Assembly (NCBI GenBank): GCA_050084515.1 | Contig: CM114274.1 | Location: 32,364,001 to 32,428,000, forward strand | Origin: Blasia pusilla | Lineage: Eukaryota > Marchantiophyta > Marchantiopsida > Blasiales | Direction of reading: 5' to 3' | Length of the DNA: 64,000 nucleotides | Shown here: piece after piece, positions 1 through 12,779 of the stretch | Layout: each line of letters begins with the position of its first letter | Position numbering within the stretch: position 1 is the stretch's first letter | Program-made: the position numbers and the translations under genes | Notes under the pieces: model-generated | Database searches by the model: none | What the model was told of the DNA's origin: nothing | Seen by the model: the letters and a program-made list of their open reading frames with translations, nothing else

Positions 1-745
1 TGAAGATGAAAACTGATTATTGGAGTTTGGTCGATTTACTCAAGAATATATGGTTGACCTCTATGCAACTATAGAGAATCTATGATTATCATGGGTACGC
101 TGAAATCATAAGGAGTTGAATGCAAAATTATATCAAGGTGTGGAATATGTCATGCATTGGCATGATAGGGATAGCCAAAGGTTTGGGAGACGCATTGTAT
201 TACCTTCTTTTTTTATTGGAGATTCACATCATATCCATTAGTTTTATTACGATGCAACACCAATTGTGAGACATTTGGGAAAGCCCGATTTCATTTTTAC
301 GATTACATGAAATCCTAAGTGGGAGGAAATTACATCAACCTTATTACCCGATCAAATTTGGTCATGCAGGTTTTCAAAAAAAATTGTAAATTCTCATCAA
401 CAAGCATTTATTGGGTCGACTTTTTGGATGCATTCATACGGTGGAATTCCAAAGGAGGGGTCTTTGACACGTGCACATGCTTATTATTTTAGATGGTAAG
501 GATAAACCACGTATCACTTCTAATTGTTATCGTATTATTTCGGTAGAAATCCCTAATCAATCTACACATCCAAGGCTTTATTAAATTTTTGTTAACTACA
601 TGCTTCACTTGTCATATGGACCATTAAATCTAAATGATCCATGTATGGATAATCAAACAAAAAAATATGCAAAAGGCTATCCCAAAGCTTTTGCAATCAA
701 TACTACAAAGACAGAAGTTGATTAGCCAATCTATTAGAGGAATTA
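1..745 (+). pseudogene. Helitron Rep/helitron-like N-terminal domain, broken
   Basis: In pieces, the + strand reads like the Helitron replication-initiator region. There is a VDLYATIEN block near 50-80, then GRRIVLPSFF near 188-215 (family form GRRxxLPSSFIG), FGKPDF near 275-293 and NPKWEEIT near 312-335. An EIPNQSTHPRLY block lies near 549-583, followed by GPLNLNDPCM near 617-646 and KKYAKGYPKAF near 661-693. The order and spacing match plant Helitrons. In-frame stops (for example a TAG at about 722) and frame changes break it. The two-tyrosine catalytic motif is not seen; the segment ends upstream of anything I can assign to it or the motif is lost. Start is truncated by the window edge. 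Confidence 0.75.
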
Positions 746-1740
746 TTGTGAATGTTCCATTCAAAACTCTAGTAGGCTTCCACTATGATGGAACCGTATG
801 AAAGAAGTAGTTTGAATGAGACATGAGATGCAAGATATGAAAAACATTAGGTTTTTCATGTGATGAGGGTCGTGACCTAGTAAACTAAGACCAAACGCGA
901 ATAATTCCTCTATTGGAGGAATTATTAGTGAAACACAAATGTTGGTTGCCAAGAGGATTTGGAACTTGACTAGCATTTGAGGATCTTGCAATGTTTATGG
1001 TCATAATAACCAGATCAAATGGAAGTTTGGGAAAAATAAAGCAATGTTGGAAAGCTTATGCAAAGAAAATTTCAACGTACCAAAGATTTTGACAAACGCA
1101 TGAATAGAGATCGAGAAACTACCCCTCAACTACCAAATTCGTAGTTGGATTAAAGGCCAAAATAACCAGCCCAAGAGGACTTTCCCAAAGGTGGGGAGGG
1201 ATGGAAATCTCTATAACTATATATAACGGGGTGGATCTCCAAGGGATGCTTGGGACCCCAACTCTACTTTGGGGTACTATTGGACGAACTAAGGACACAA
1301 ACTTGATTGGGAGGTTAGCTTCGAGGTATGGGCACCGAGCCAAGTCCAAGAGGGAAAATTGTAGATGCCAACCTTGGACCTTGAATCGTGATTCAATTCT
1401 TGGGTCTCGGTTAAAAACTTGTTCAAGATTCATTGGAAAATTAGAACCATTAGACGCACGAGCATAGTTTCAAGTGCTTGGACTGTATATGAAGTCTGTC
1501 CCAAATCTAGGAAGACTTGCCCGTGTTGGAAGTGAGGGATTAAAAACTATTGAGTTTGTTGTATGACCCAAGTTGAGAACTTGGGAAGACGTGTGGCTGG
1601 TTTACTCAAAAAAATGGCTAACATGAGTGTGTTTGGCTAGAGATAAGGAGAGTGTGACCTATTGAACATACACTTCATCAACAATAGAGATCGACGTTCA
1701 AGAGGAGTATGCGCACAACAAACTACATACGAGTGCTTGA

Positions 1741-3545
1741 GAATTGTTAATGCAGTATTGCGTCCTACATTTAAGGAGGGTGTTATTCAATTGAGACTTC
1801 TTTAAGATAATAGCTAACCAATTTGTTGCTTCAAGTAAGCTTCTACAATCTGTATGGGTTCTTCATTGTGTAATTTGTTTGCAAATATTATAGTTTACAA
1901 CACTCCCACTCAACCTACTATAGAATTAATGCTTGGTTCCAATAATAGAAGATCTCTTATAGGAATGACGTCATGTACACCTTCATTCTACCACACTTCA
2001 CATTATTCCTTCCTTCATGAGACTATCAACTATTGCACTTGAAAAAAAAATAATCATGATTTCTATATTTCTTCAAACTTTTGTATTGCAAAAAATAGGA
2101 ATTCCTAATCTTCGAACTAATGATGCTATCATTCATTTTCATTGTTGGAAGTGCATTATTTTTTGCAAGATCAAGGAAAGAGATTGTCTGATTTTCCAAA
2201 CATACGCCAAGCCAATTTCCAAAGCCTTTACTCACATTCATACGTAAAAGAATAAGAGTTATTATATGATATTGAGGAATTGTATGAACAAGTACAATTG
2301 GGAGAAGCAAGTATGAATGAAGAAAAAAATGTTATTTGGGTTGTTGTACATGATAAGCTCAATCCAATATGCTTGAATGCTCCACCATCTCCAAAAATAT
2401 TATTCACCAATGGTCCGGATGGAACACGAAAGACATTCTTATATAATTTTTTCCTTGCAAGTGTTAGGAATACAAGAGGTATAGCTTTGGTTGTAGCATC
2501 ATCCAGAATAGCAGCTCTATTAATAGATGGAAGACGTACCGTATATTCTTGCTTCAATATCCCCATCAATCTCCATATGAGCTCTTCTTACAAGTAAATG
2601 CCCTATACACTTAATTTCCAATTCTGAAAACACATAAACGTTAATACCTCTTAGTATTCCAATATGTAATGTACTTGTGTATGTCATTTGTAGTTTATCA
2701 ATCACTAATGATGGAGTGCGCTTAATCCATGTTGCGATGTTCATTATATACGATGAAGCAATTATGGCTCGTTGTCATATATTTGAGACAGTGAATTGCA
2801 CTTTACAAGATACTATGGGAGTGGTCTTCAATTATAAAAAATACCATCTGGTGGCAAACTCGTGATATTTGGTGGTAGTTTTCAATGACATCAAGTCTTG
2901 TATATTTTTTGTCATGGGAACCGTCCATAAATCATCCAAGCCATTATAAAGAGGTCATCTCTATGGTTTTATGTAAAGGTGAAATTGACAACAAATGTGC
3001 AAGTTCAAAAGTTGGAAGGTCATTTGGATCCTAAACAACAAGCTCTTTCTGATTGGTTATTAGAGAATATATGCTTTTATCAATGTTATCTATGGATATT
3101 CTTCCAACCAATTCCTTGACATTGATTTCTTGAGAGATACGGCTATTTTGACATCGAGGAATTAATATTATCTATGGAAATTCTTCCAACCAATTCCTTG
3201 ATATTGACTTCTTGAGCGATATCACTATTTTGATATTGAATAAAGATATTCATGACATAAATTCAAATGTCATGTGATATTTTCCTTCACAAGTAATACT
3301 TATTTTATATGTTTCTTTAAGAAACTGCTTTTTTTAGATTTGGATTCAAATAAAATATTACTTCTTAACTGTTACACTAATTCTCGATATATTACATACA
3401 TGAATATAAATACCTCAATGTCGACTCTATTCCAGAGGATGGATGAGCCATATAAATCCAACTGAATTTTTGAATACGTACTTGTATTTTGGGCTACCTC
3501 CGCATTGATTCTTTTTTAAGTTCGATGCATCAATAATGCTTGTAT
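1741..3545 (+). pseudogene. Helitron Pif1-like helicase, broken
   Basis: Block 1750-1930 reads TFKEG then CNLFANIIVYNTPTQP, matching the linker upstream of Helitron helicases. A continuous stretch at 2280-2597 holds the Walker A region, but as GPDGTRKTFLYN instead of GPGGTGKTFLYN, so two of the key glycines are replaced. Further on, IIYDEAIMARCHIFETV (2737-2790) corresponds to the Walker B segment (usual DEAPM). INPTEFLNTYLYFGLPPH near 3450-3510 matches the C-terminal EFLN...GLPPH block. Many stops lie between. Ancestry as a DNA helicase of a rolling-circle transposon is clear; activity is not expected. Confidence 0.75.
3086..3250 (+). repeat. 82-bp imperfect tandem duplication
   Basis: Two copies starting near 3086 and 3168 share the phrase TCTATGGAxATTCTTCCAACC and the following CAATTCCTTGAxATTGA. 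The duplication lies inside the decayed helicase region and has no obvious function. Confidence 0.7.
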
Positions 3546-3600
3546 GAAACATGAACGCGTCATAAGGAGAAGAAAATACTTCTAAATTGGAGATTTTTAT

Positions 3601-4773
3601 ATTCATGAAATATTATATATCACATCCAATCGTAATGTGGATGAAACTCAAATAAGAAATATGACTACACGGAGAATGTAGTGTATAAAGAAATACTTGG
3701 TTGAAATAAAACATTTGCCCATGTGTATATCATTCCTTCTTGCATCCACATGTGCATCGCATGAGCACCTTACTAGAAGCATAGAAGACAAGGACGTTAT
3801 TCCGTAATTTAATTGATCATGCCTCCAAGTAATCTAGGTGTTCTTCCAAAGCGAAAAAACTTTCCTCTTAGGTTGAAATTTTCTTAAGTTGGAAAGGATT
3901 GATGTTTCTTGAGTCCTCTTGAAGGCACTTTTCAATACGTTCAATTCAATATAAACTAGTACATAGTATCCCCGTCACATATCATTACAAATCTAAGCAA
4001 AATCTATATTATTATTGGAGAGTGCCTTCTTGATTGGCAATAAAAAAATGTTTCTCCTTATGCAAAATGATTAATCCCTCCGCTCCCACTGGTAACCATG
4101 TCTCAAAGAAGTATGATCCTCTCAAATAGAAAACTTGGACCCAATAAGAGACAAAATCTCTTGAAAAGAAAACACTTTTGATTTGAATGATAGAGAGTAT
4201 GTTGATCTCGGGGAAGGGGTTTTTTCTTTTCATTTAGCTCTAGCGTAGTGCAGGGATCCCCGCTTGCACGTAGATTGAGGAGGCTAGGTTTAGGTTAATG
4301 TTTGAAAACAGCACTACGATAATTACGAAGATTCCTGAGATTGGTTCTAGACTTGTGTGAAGCAAGATCAAATGAGGAGGACAGGTGTGGCGGTGCTCCG
4401 TGCAGTGGAATTGAAGTGAAGCGTTCTCGTCATCGAAGCGCGCGAGATCGCGGAAGACGAGGGGTTTGGCGGAGAAGATGCGGTCGTGTGGTGAAGATTA
4501 GTATGTCATGCGAAAGAGATTTTAGAAGAAGAACGTTCAATTCGGTATTTGGACTAGGCGTGAGGATTTTGGCGAGGGCAGAGGTGGAGGAAACCCTAGC
4601 GGAGGTGTGATGGAGTACGGAGCAGAAGGGGAAGTTGGAGTGGTGGATTGATTGAGGATGTCAATCGATTGTGATGACACATTGTGATCATGTAAGATCA
4701 GCGAGCTCTGTGCTGGAATCGTAGAATCCAGAGTCGTACGATCGTCAGAAATTCATTGTTTATCCGCAACATC
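3601..4773. other. Intergenic stretch upstream of the 239-aa gene
   Basis: No recognisable coding motif. The first half is AT-rich and may be transposon debris. From about 4340 the sequence becomes GC-richer, and it probably holds the promoter and 5' leader of the following gene. I did not find a convincing TATA box or transcription start. Confidence 0.4.
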
Positions 4774-7700
4774 ATGGCTGGTCGAGAGATCCGAGAGTAC
4801 ACAAATTTAAGTGATCCGAAAGGTCAGCTTTTTTCTTCACCTTCAGTATCCTCTTTCTCTCCCTTCCGAATGGGCATATCTTAGCTTACTGTGTCTCACT
4901 ATATCGTAACAGAAGACTTCATGACAGATCGAAGTTCCTCTCTACCACCGCATTAGTGGATATCCGGTGGGCTGAGAGAGCGAGAGAATTGGAATTTGGA
5001 TCACCGTAGAATCTCCCATGTGCCAAGATGTCATGACTGTCTTTGTCCTTACCCTTCCTTCCCCTTCCAACCAACGACTGTGCGTTATTTATCTCCAGAG
5101 CTTGGAATCTTTGCTTGTCCACCTCAATGTAGAAGAAGGAGAATTAGGTTTATATTTACTGTAGAAATGTGTTTTTTACAATCCATCGTGGTCTAACTAG
5201 GAGACACGATGTGTTTTTGCTCCTTGGAAACATGATATTCCTGCAATCGTAAACGTTGCAAGTATCACGGGAGCACACTTAAAACTTGCTCATGATCCAC
5301 AATTGGACGCGCTTTCCTGAATACTTATCAGGAGCGTCTGTCCAAATTAGAATGACTTTCTCCCACTTCCCATATCTTCTGGATGCCTGACTGCCAAGTG
5401 ACGATTACACTTGCAGTAGAGCCGAGTTTGGATCCTGAGCTGGAGCACCAATGGTCGTTAGCAATGTCTAGGGTTTACTTCTCCCTGGTAAAGTAAAGCT
5501 CGAGCTAGCTCGCTAGTTTTCAAAGGATCAGTCCCTTGTGAAATCTCATACACTCAGGTTCAGAGGAATTGTCTTAATCGAGCACGAGTGTTTGCAGATA
5601 AGAAGATCGGCAGCAAAGGTGCCCGAGACAAGACTGATGATGAGGATCTCGAGTTCAAGAGAATGGTAGCCAAGGTTAGTGATCCGGCCTCATGTTGCTA
5701 TTCATATCCATAACTTCTGGCCCTCATGGTCGTCCTCTCTGGTCAAGTGCTAGTCGTGCTCACATAGTAGGTGTGTCAGGGTTCCAATGTTGAAGTGGTG
5801 TGGCTACATTGATTGTAGTTATCTTCTACGTGAACCAAACTTGGATAGCGGTGAAATGTTGTGTCTTCAGAGTGAAGTTCTTTAAATTAGATGGGACTCA
5901 ATGAATTCTCAATGTAGGAAGTCATTTTCTTCATAGCTTTGTGTATGGGCAAACCAAATCTTAACCATCTATAACAGGGTTTATCTATGGTAGGGAGAAG
6001 TCAAAGACTGTCTGTGGTCTACTTAATTGTGCGCACTAGAAAAGTTAAATAGGTTTTGTTTCTCCTGTATATGTTCTGAGAACTTGCCCTGACAGGGAAT
6101 TTGGCTCGGCACCTGGGATGTGATTCTGAGATCAGATGCAGGAGGTTGCCGGAGAACGAGGTGGTTACCTTCACGGCCGAGGAGGTAACAAACCTATCTT
6201 TTTCCTGCAGTACTTCTGATCCTTTTACATCCCTTTCATCAGTACTCTTTTGGAATCTATGTTCAATTTGACAAAATATGTTGTCAATGATATTCTGGCG
6301 CTAGAAGACCAAGCCAACCACTAGCCAACCACTAAATCTTACCTTCCCCGTCAGAGTCTGATTCAAAGCTCTTTATGTATGGCTGCTTTAAAACTTTGTC
6401 GGATTTGTTCAGTGTAGTTCTCAAACTCGTTGTGTCTCTGATCCTGTAAAGAAAGCATTTATTCAGACCCTAATAAGAAAAATCACACATACCTGCTTCA
6501 AAGCAGATGACTCATGCATGCTATGCCTTATAAAATTTTCCACCTGCATGACTCTCCCAGTGTGTTGGTTTATTGTTCTTTCCATTCCACTGAAATTTCT
6601 CAGAAGCTGATACGGCTAGCTAGATCTTTCCATCACTTTCAAGAGATATTGTGATGCAATCTTGGACTTGCTGTGAACCAGTTTCTGGTAATAATTGCCC
6701 AAGATATAGCACTTGAAATGTTCTCATGTAATGAACTCATCGGATATAAAGGAAGACAGGATTTGTGTGTAGTGTCAGAGGTGCAAGTGTCCCTCCATGG
6801 CTTCAGGGATGTGGTCATTATCCTCTCTTCTCCCTCCCGTACCTGGAGTGATGCAGAAAGGTTTCTTCATCATGTGGATCTCCCTCATCTTAGATTTCAC
6901 CTGGTCTTCCTTTCTATCGTGTCTCTAATTTTGGATAAAAACTTCAAGGTAATATATTGTTTGGATGCATTTGGTTAATCTATCTATCATTTCATCTTGA
7001 CAACAGTTTGTCTTTTCTCAGGGCTTCCAGTGTCAGATTTAGTCCACACATCACACCTCAAAAGTAGATGACTCATATGCCTTCTAAAATTTTTTACTTG
7101 CATGACTCCCACAGTGTCTTGGTCCTTTGTTCTTTCCATTCCATCCCCTTTTCCACAACATCCTGTCTTTCAAGGATATGGCTTACTGCAGGACAATGAC
7201 CGTCACTTGCACCACATATTGCCTCTTTGGTAGCTTTCAACTGCTCTTTTAAGAAGAAACCCGTCACTCTGATCAGTTTTCTTGCCGGCCACTAGAATGT
7301 TGAAAGCTGTGTCCACTTCATTTTCCCTGCCGCCAATCTCTCCTAGTTTTCATGTTAGACCTACGGACCCTTGGAAGTATCCTGGATCATCCTCATCAAC
7401 TCCAAGCGACAATTGATCTTGTTTCTTAAAATGGGAGTGTTTCTGGAATAGCTATGTGAATAGTCTGGGGGAGAGTGTTTTTTCTTTGATTTTTTTCTTC
7501 GTGAGGTGGCAGTCCTGGTACTCGGTTGTAGCAGGTATGTGGTGTGACACTGTTCGGCCCACCTCCTTTGCAGACAGTCAATTTTGTTGAACGTTAGTCT
7601 CTCATAAATCACCGGAGATATCTGGATGGTGGATAAACCATGCAAACGGGTCTTGACTCGGGATCGCACTTGTTTTTGTGGCGTTGGCACTTTTCTAGCA

Positions 7701-8721
7701 CTGTTATTCTTCATCAGATCTGCTCTTTTAGTTCAAAGTTTTCTACTCTCCGAAGCATGATTCATTGAAAGTGTTGTATCATGGGGATGTAAAATAGCCC
7801 TCGACAGCGACGACCTACTGTATTTGAAGGAACAGATGGAAGCTGAAGAGGATGCTGAGCGATTGCGTCGACGGACAGAGAAAAGAGCTTTTGCTGCATT
7901 TAAGATATCCTTAAATACTTTGTTTTTGGTGATATGAGCTGTTTAACTAGCAAAGTTTTGTTATGTAAGCACAATGGCTAGTGATACGTGGCGACCCATA
8001 ACTAGCGTCGTAGGTGCTGGTGTTTGATATGTTTGATATAGTGCTGCTTTAAACGTTTTTTCATAACTCCTCATCTCCACAAAGCAGCAAGCCTGGCAGA
8101 TGCATCTCCGGCACCTGTACTTCCACCTATACGTGTGGAGCCTAAACCTCGAAGCGGAATTCGGTATGCATAGACCTGATACCCTTGCGGGATTTTTCTC
8201 TGCTTACTTTCACTGTACGAGTCTTGTTCAAGGGCCAAGTTTTCTCCGCTTATTTTTCACCATACGAGTCTTGTTTAAAGGCCAAGTTCCTGATTTCTCT
8301 CGTAATTTGCTTCCTGCGGCCTAGTTCACCCTGGGTTGAGATTGAAAGTTGTGTGCATCGATGCAGTCAGCACGTTCTATTGAAAAGTATTGTGGAGGTA
8401 AAGCCAAAACGTCACCGTATCTCAGTACCTGCAGATGGAGCTGCACAAGGTATCGATGTCAGACCTAGTCCCTCCAATCTTTCAGTTCAAACGAGAGTAA
8501 CAAGTTCCGCGTCTAATACTCCAGAAGGTTCTCATGAACATTTCCGTGCCGATGCAAGGATTGGTGGTGGTCTTTTGGGTCTGGCGTATGAGACATCCGA
8601 TGACGAAGAGAGTGATTCAGAGCCTAATCAGAGTCCAGAGAAGCGGTCGTCTATCAAATCTGTAATAGTAGTACCTAAAAGTAGTAGATCCGGGACCTCT
8701 TCAGGTGATAACAGTCCCTAG
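4774..8721 (+). CDS. Conserved plant protein of unknown function, 239 aa, six exons
   Basis: Exons inferred from splice signals and frame continuity: 4774-4822, 5598-5674, 6136-6184, 7798-7904, 8081-8163, 8367-8721 (717 coding bases plus stop). The product begins MAGREIREYTNLSDPK. It has an acidic segment (about residues 28-37), a segment reading GERGGYLHGRGALDSDDLLY (about 48-67) and a charged, probably helical stretch rich in E and R (about 68-90). Then come a proline-rich linker, a basic VEVKPKRHR block (about 121-129) and a C-terminal GLLGLAYE followed by an acidic serine-rich tail. No catalytic motif, signal peptide or membrane segment is seen, so a nuclear or RNA/protein-binding role is only inferred. 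From memory it resembles an uncharacterised protein present across land plants. All exon joins keep the frame, so the gene looks intact. Intron 4 is of the minor (U12) class. The start ATG is the first in exon 1 and fits the family start as I recall it. Confidence 0.85.
7905..8080 (+). other. U12-type AT-AC intron (intron 4 of the 239-aa gene)
   Basis: The intron begins ATATCCTT, exactly the minor-spliceosome 5' splice signal, directly after the codon for Lys94. It ends in AC at 8080, before AAAGCAGCA. A branch-site-like TTTCATAAC lies at about 8059-8067, placing the putative branch A about 14 bases before the 3' end, as expected for U12 introns. No GT-AG alternative keeps the conserved FAAFK-KAAS reading. 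Confidence 0.88.
8200..8300 (+). repeat. Short direct duplication inside intron 5
   Basis: The phrase TACGAGTCTTGTT(C/T)AA(G/A)GGCCAAGTT occurs twice (near 8217 and 8263) within the last intron of the 239-aa gene. Confidence 0.6.
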
Positions 8722-10892
8722 CTAACTGGAACCACTGTTTAAAATTGTATTCAATCTTGAAGCACTACGATTGTAAGGCGTCAATGGAATGGCTACAAGA
8801 TCTCCATGGGTCCAGTTCATCATCGGAGATAGTCTTTAGTTTTGAGCATCCCTGAGCTACAGTAGATTAATGTCTCGTAGCTTGCCTGAGGAAGCAAAGC
8901 AATCAAAATTTTGTTCACTTGTGAGCTGGGTTAGTCTACTCTCCAGTTCTCACCTGAGCCCTTGATGTCTAAGGCTAGTCAGCTGCTGCCGGGAGAGGCT
9001 GGTGCCCCTTCAACGCCAGAAGATCCGAGATAACTCAAGCGAGGGTTTGCTAGTTCTTTACGCGTTCGGAAATTGACCAATTGGATTTGGCCAACTGTGG
9101 ATCTTCCCAATATAACCAATTGCACGAAAACGCAGTCAGCACCTAGGATTTGAAGCATCCCTGTATCTTCCTTTAAGTAACCCGATCCATGTACTGGTAA
9201 ATACAACAAATCCACCCAAGATTCCACTAGAAACTACACTTTGTCCATCGGGAAACCAATCGTCTCTGTACAAGCAGCACAATCGATTTCATCACATCCC
9301 TTATGTTTCGTCTTAATTGACACCCCTCCAAATTTAGTCGGGTGGAACCCTCTCCGTATTGTTTCCCGATCTATCCTTACCCACGCGACACCATGAACCA
9401 TCCCACGTGAGAGTCGAGGTGTAGTGGCCTCTTCATGCCCAATGCTCTGCAAACACTGGGGTTGTTCGAAATATGATCACTGGAGTCCAGCGGCACTCCA
9501 AATCCGAAATGGACAGATGTCCAATTGTGATATTCGTGGGACGGTTCGGAATACGGCAACTCTGACGTGAAGCAGTCTACGAAGAGAATTACGCTAACCT
9601 GTGACCTGAATCCGAGCCGAATTCTGGAAAAATCAAGATGTAAAACTCTTTGCGTGCGTAACAAATTCGTCAGCCAAAGGGCAGAGTCCACATTGCCTCC
9701 CGAGGCTGGCGGATTCCTAGAGCTATAAGGTAGCCAAACTACTACGCATGACGACTGTTTCTCGACCGACGGGTGAGGAGGTACGAGATGTTCCTGCTAA
9801 GTCGAGCCTGCACTACGGCTTCATTCAGGAACGCTGCATGAGAAGCTCAACTCGAGTCACATCGCGCCAGCAGAATAAGTTCTCCTGCTCGGCCAGTAAA
9901 CCCCCTTCCCTGGCGTCCCCCACAACCATTCGAGAAGAAGGACGCACGGAGCCACATTGGTCAAGCCGAGCGTGGATGCGTAAACCAATCCCGTCAGCCA
10001 CAGCGACGAGTTCGCCACAGTGTACGAGCAGAGCGTGTATGCGTAACGTGATCCGTCAGCCACGGCGAAGAGCTCCCATCTCCATCTATCTGTCTATGTC
10101 ACTGCAAGGCGACTATCCACCGATGCGCGCTTGACCGGAGCGCAACGTCAACGATCTCGACTGTCACATGTCGCCGTCCACATTCGAGCAAGAAGAGGCG
10201 TGCCATGGCGGTCAGCAAACCATAGCTGACGGCCGTGAGGAGCTCGAATCCGTCAGGAGAACAACGGGGAATTCGGGGCACTATATTTCCGCAGGATTTC
10301 GTCTGCGAGGGGAACACTCGCTAAAGACAAGCTCTCGCGCATGAAGACGATCGTCACGCCGTCCGTCCAACACCCCCCATGAGATCGGGTTGGAAGCGGA
10401 GGGCTCGGAATCGGCGTCATGAAGGGTGCTTGACGCACTCGCTCCTGATCGGCGTCACGGTGTCATCACGAGGACTGAATTCTTCAACCCTTGGGACGCT
10501 GTCACTTCGTTCGGTTTGTCACGAGCGTGATGATCGCAGCGGTATCTAGCGAGCTAACACGTCGTTCCGCATCACCGGAGCCGAAGCACCTGTATTCTTC
10601 CATCGTCGAGGGCCTAATATAGAAGCCTACGCCGACGCTCCGCGGCTCCAGAGAGTGCAAAAGATGGTCAAGATTTTATTGCATGGGAAGATGGAGTTTG
10701 TGGGCCCGCCTCTAACTTACGTACAATCGGATGGATTTCCCCGTGCTTTTCCGTATCTGGCCAAAATCAAGTTTTGGTTCAATCACGGGGCGCCTAGTTT
10801 GTTTTGTTTTTCTCGTAGGTTGTTTCTTTAATCTTTCAAGGAGAAGTTAGTGATTTGGAGTTACATGCTACTGAACGGGTTAGACGGATGGG
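8722..10892. other. Downstream/intergenic DNA, no gene recognised
   Basis: The first few hundred bases are probably the 3' untranslated region of the preceding gene. A GC-richer block at about 9230-10450 has several open frames in several directions. None has a recognisable motif or a consistent coding frame, so I do not call a gene. Confidence 0.4.
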
Positions 10893-10939
10893 CATGGAAA
10901 CTAGTAAGGGATTAGAAAAGTCCCTTACTAGTTTCCATG
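10893..10939. repeat. Perfect 19-bp inverted repeat with 9-base loop
   Basis: CATGGAAACTAGTAAGGGA at 10893-10911 is followed after nine bases by its exact reverse complement at 10921-10939. It would form a perfect hairpin. It could be a small-RNA foldback, the core of a MITE, or an accidental palindrome. Confidence 0.8.
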
Positions 10940-11741
10940 GTAATAGTGGCTATGGCCGAGGAGATGGAGGGATTTTTGCTTGTACCTACTTCTATAGTAA
11001 TCCAATCTTTTCGATCTGAGACCCGACATGTACTTCTTCTCGAGTTTGAATTTTGGGGTCTTCTTTTTTTCACTTAAGATTGAGTTTTCGAAAGTTTTTG
11101 GGATCTTTGGACCTCATTCTCTCCTAAATATGCTCATAGATTCCTAAACGCAATTTTGACAAATAGCGCTCTCCTTGTAGAGTGACACCGGGTTACCCTC
11201 GGTTTAAGGGATTCCTCTTGCTTTTCTCGATCTTTAGATATGGGTTGGGCCCACCACTACGAATTCATTCCCTCATAGCAGTCATTGGTGGGTGGTTCAT
11301 TTTCTCCTCACATCCTCTTTTTTGGTGTTTTCAATTTCTTTCATAATTTTCTCTTGGAATGTTGATTTTGGACGTGTTTGATCTTGTTTCGAGCGTGTTG
11401 ACGAACTCGTTCTTTTCATACCTAGTAGGTTTTCTAGTTTTTTTTCCTTCTCCATAAGCGCATATTTTTGTGTACGGGTTTGTTTTAGGTCAATTCCTCA
11501 CAAATGCCTTCCTTGCTCTTTCAACTCTTTATCTTACTATTTCAACCCTACATATGTTTGCTATTTCCTTAAGGATATTAGAAATTCAAATTCTTAAGCC
11601 ACCTCTTCCTATACCATATAGATCACTTTTCCTTTTCAATTGTTTTTTATATTTTTCTTATAGTAACTTTCAAGCATAAATTCGGTATTGCCTAATCTGA
11701 TTCTCTCCATCTAAATTTCTTTTGAATGGATTCCACTACTT

Positions 11742-12698
11742 TTGTTTTGCTCGTTACCCTCATGCTTTCTCCAAACCATGTTTCATATGTCTTCCCTTGT
11801 CTTCGATGACTTGTCTACCTTTGCTTCTATGTCATCAGAGATGGAGTTAGATTCTCCATCTACTCCCTTCTCTGCTTTTACACGCCCTACTACAGCCGTA
11901 ACCTCTCCCCCTGGTTCACCTCCTCATCGTAGATCTCGCCATTTTCCTCCACATACTAATATACCCATTACACTCGCTACATTACTTCCAGATTCTCCTC
12001 TTTTCCCTTCTTCGTCTTGTCCTCTTGAGCCTAATCTTGATCCGTTATTACCGAATCCTACTACTTTGCCATTCCCACATATCTCATCTGTGCCCTTGCT
12101 TCCAACTCCTATCTATTCTACCCCTATCAGCCCTCTTCCTCCTCCTCCTCCTTCCCCGACCTACTTATCCCTTCATTGTCGTTCGTCACCACCTCTTGCA
12201 CCTCCCATCTCCTTTCGTTATAACCCTTCTATTTCTCCATTTGTACCAAAGGTTTTTTGCATACCTTGTGGTAAGGAGTTTGCTCCTAATGGGATCAAAA
12301 GACATCAGCGGTACTGTCAATCCATGCATGGGCCATCAATCCCTAACCCGATATCACCTCCTGTTGCACTCCCCACAACAACTGCTTGGACCTGGTTAAG
12401 CCAAATTGATCTCCTTCGCTCTTTCCATCGAGGTCTTCCTCGTCCTAGACTCTACACTTGCATTCCTATTGCTCTTCGCCCCATCACCCAACAAGCTTTG
12501 CTTTTCCCATTAGAAAGGTTAGCGCGTGATCCCATAGATATCAATGCTTGGTATCTCCTATTACTCTTCCCACAATGGGTTTTAGTCCTCCTTCCAAGGG
12601 ATGGTACGACGGGTCATCGTGAAACCTCCATACGTATTCAACGCTTTATATCTGGGGATTGGGAGAATCTTCAGAATGAGCATGTACTTCGAGCATAG
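11742..12698 (+). pseudogene. Retroelement N-terminal region with CCHC zinc finger
   Basis: Long open stretch, ending at a TAG that interrupts an otherwise continuous frame running to 13364. The first ~170 residues are proline- and serine-rich and of low complexity. Then comes a C-x2-C-x11-H-x3-C finger (CIPCGKEF...RHQRYC, about 12261-12320). Such N-terminal fingers bind target DNA in R2-type elements; that role is inferred here. The downstream part (LARDPIDINAWYLLLLFPQWVL) is the linker that precedes the polymerase in this family. Confidence 0.65.
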
Positions 12699-12779
12699 GC
12701 CTTAGCTGCGGCTCATCCCACTCAATATGCCAATCATGGGAAGCTTTCAATACAACAACGTCTTCGACGAAGTCTACTT

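Larger units (their letters stand above)
1..3600 (+). mobile_element. Decayed Helitron (Rep-helicase coding remnant)
   Basis: Rolling-circle transposon remnant, entering from the left edge. Translating the + strand in shifting frames gives the usual order of a plant Helitron protein: the Rep region (about 1-745), the linker block before the helicase (about 1740-1930), and the Pif1-type helicase (about 2280-3545). Many stops and frameshifts make it non-functional. Bases 746-1740 hold no Helitron motif I can recognise and may be inserted or too decayed. I could not identify the CTRR hairpin terminus, so the right limit is approximate. Confidence 0.75.

Noticed and set aside
8185-8366. Upstream extension of the last exon of the 239-aa gene
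   Set aside because: It lies in intron 5; splicing at 8163/8367 restores the conserved GIRQHVLLKSIVEVKPKR reading.
12025-12399. 124-codon frame inside the retroelement N-terminal region
   Set aside because: Shadow of the proline-rich frame; leucine-rich from CT-rich codons.
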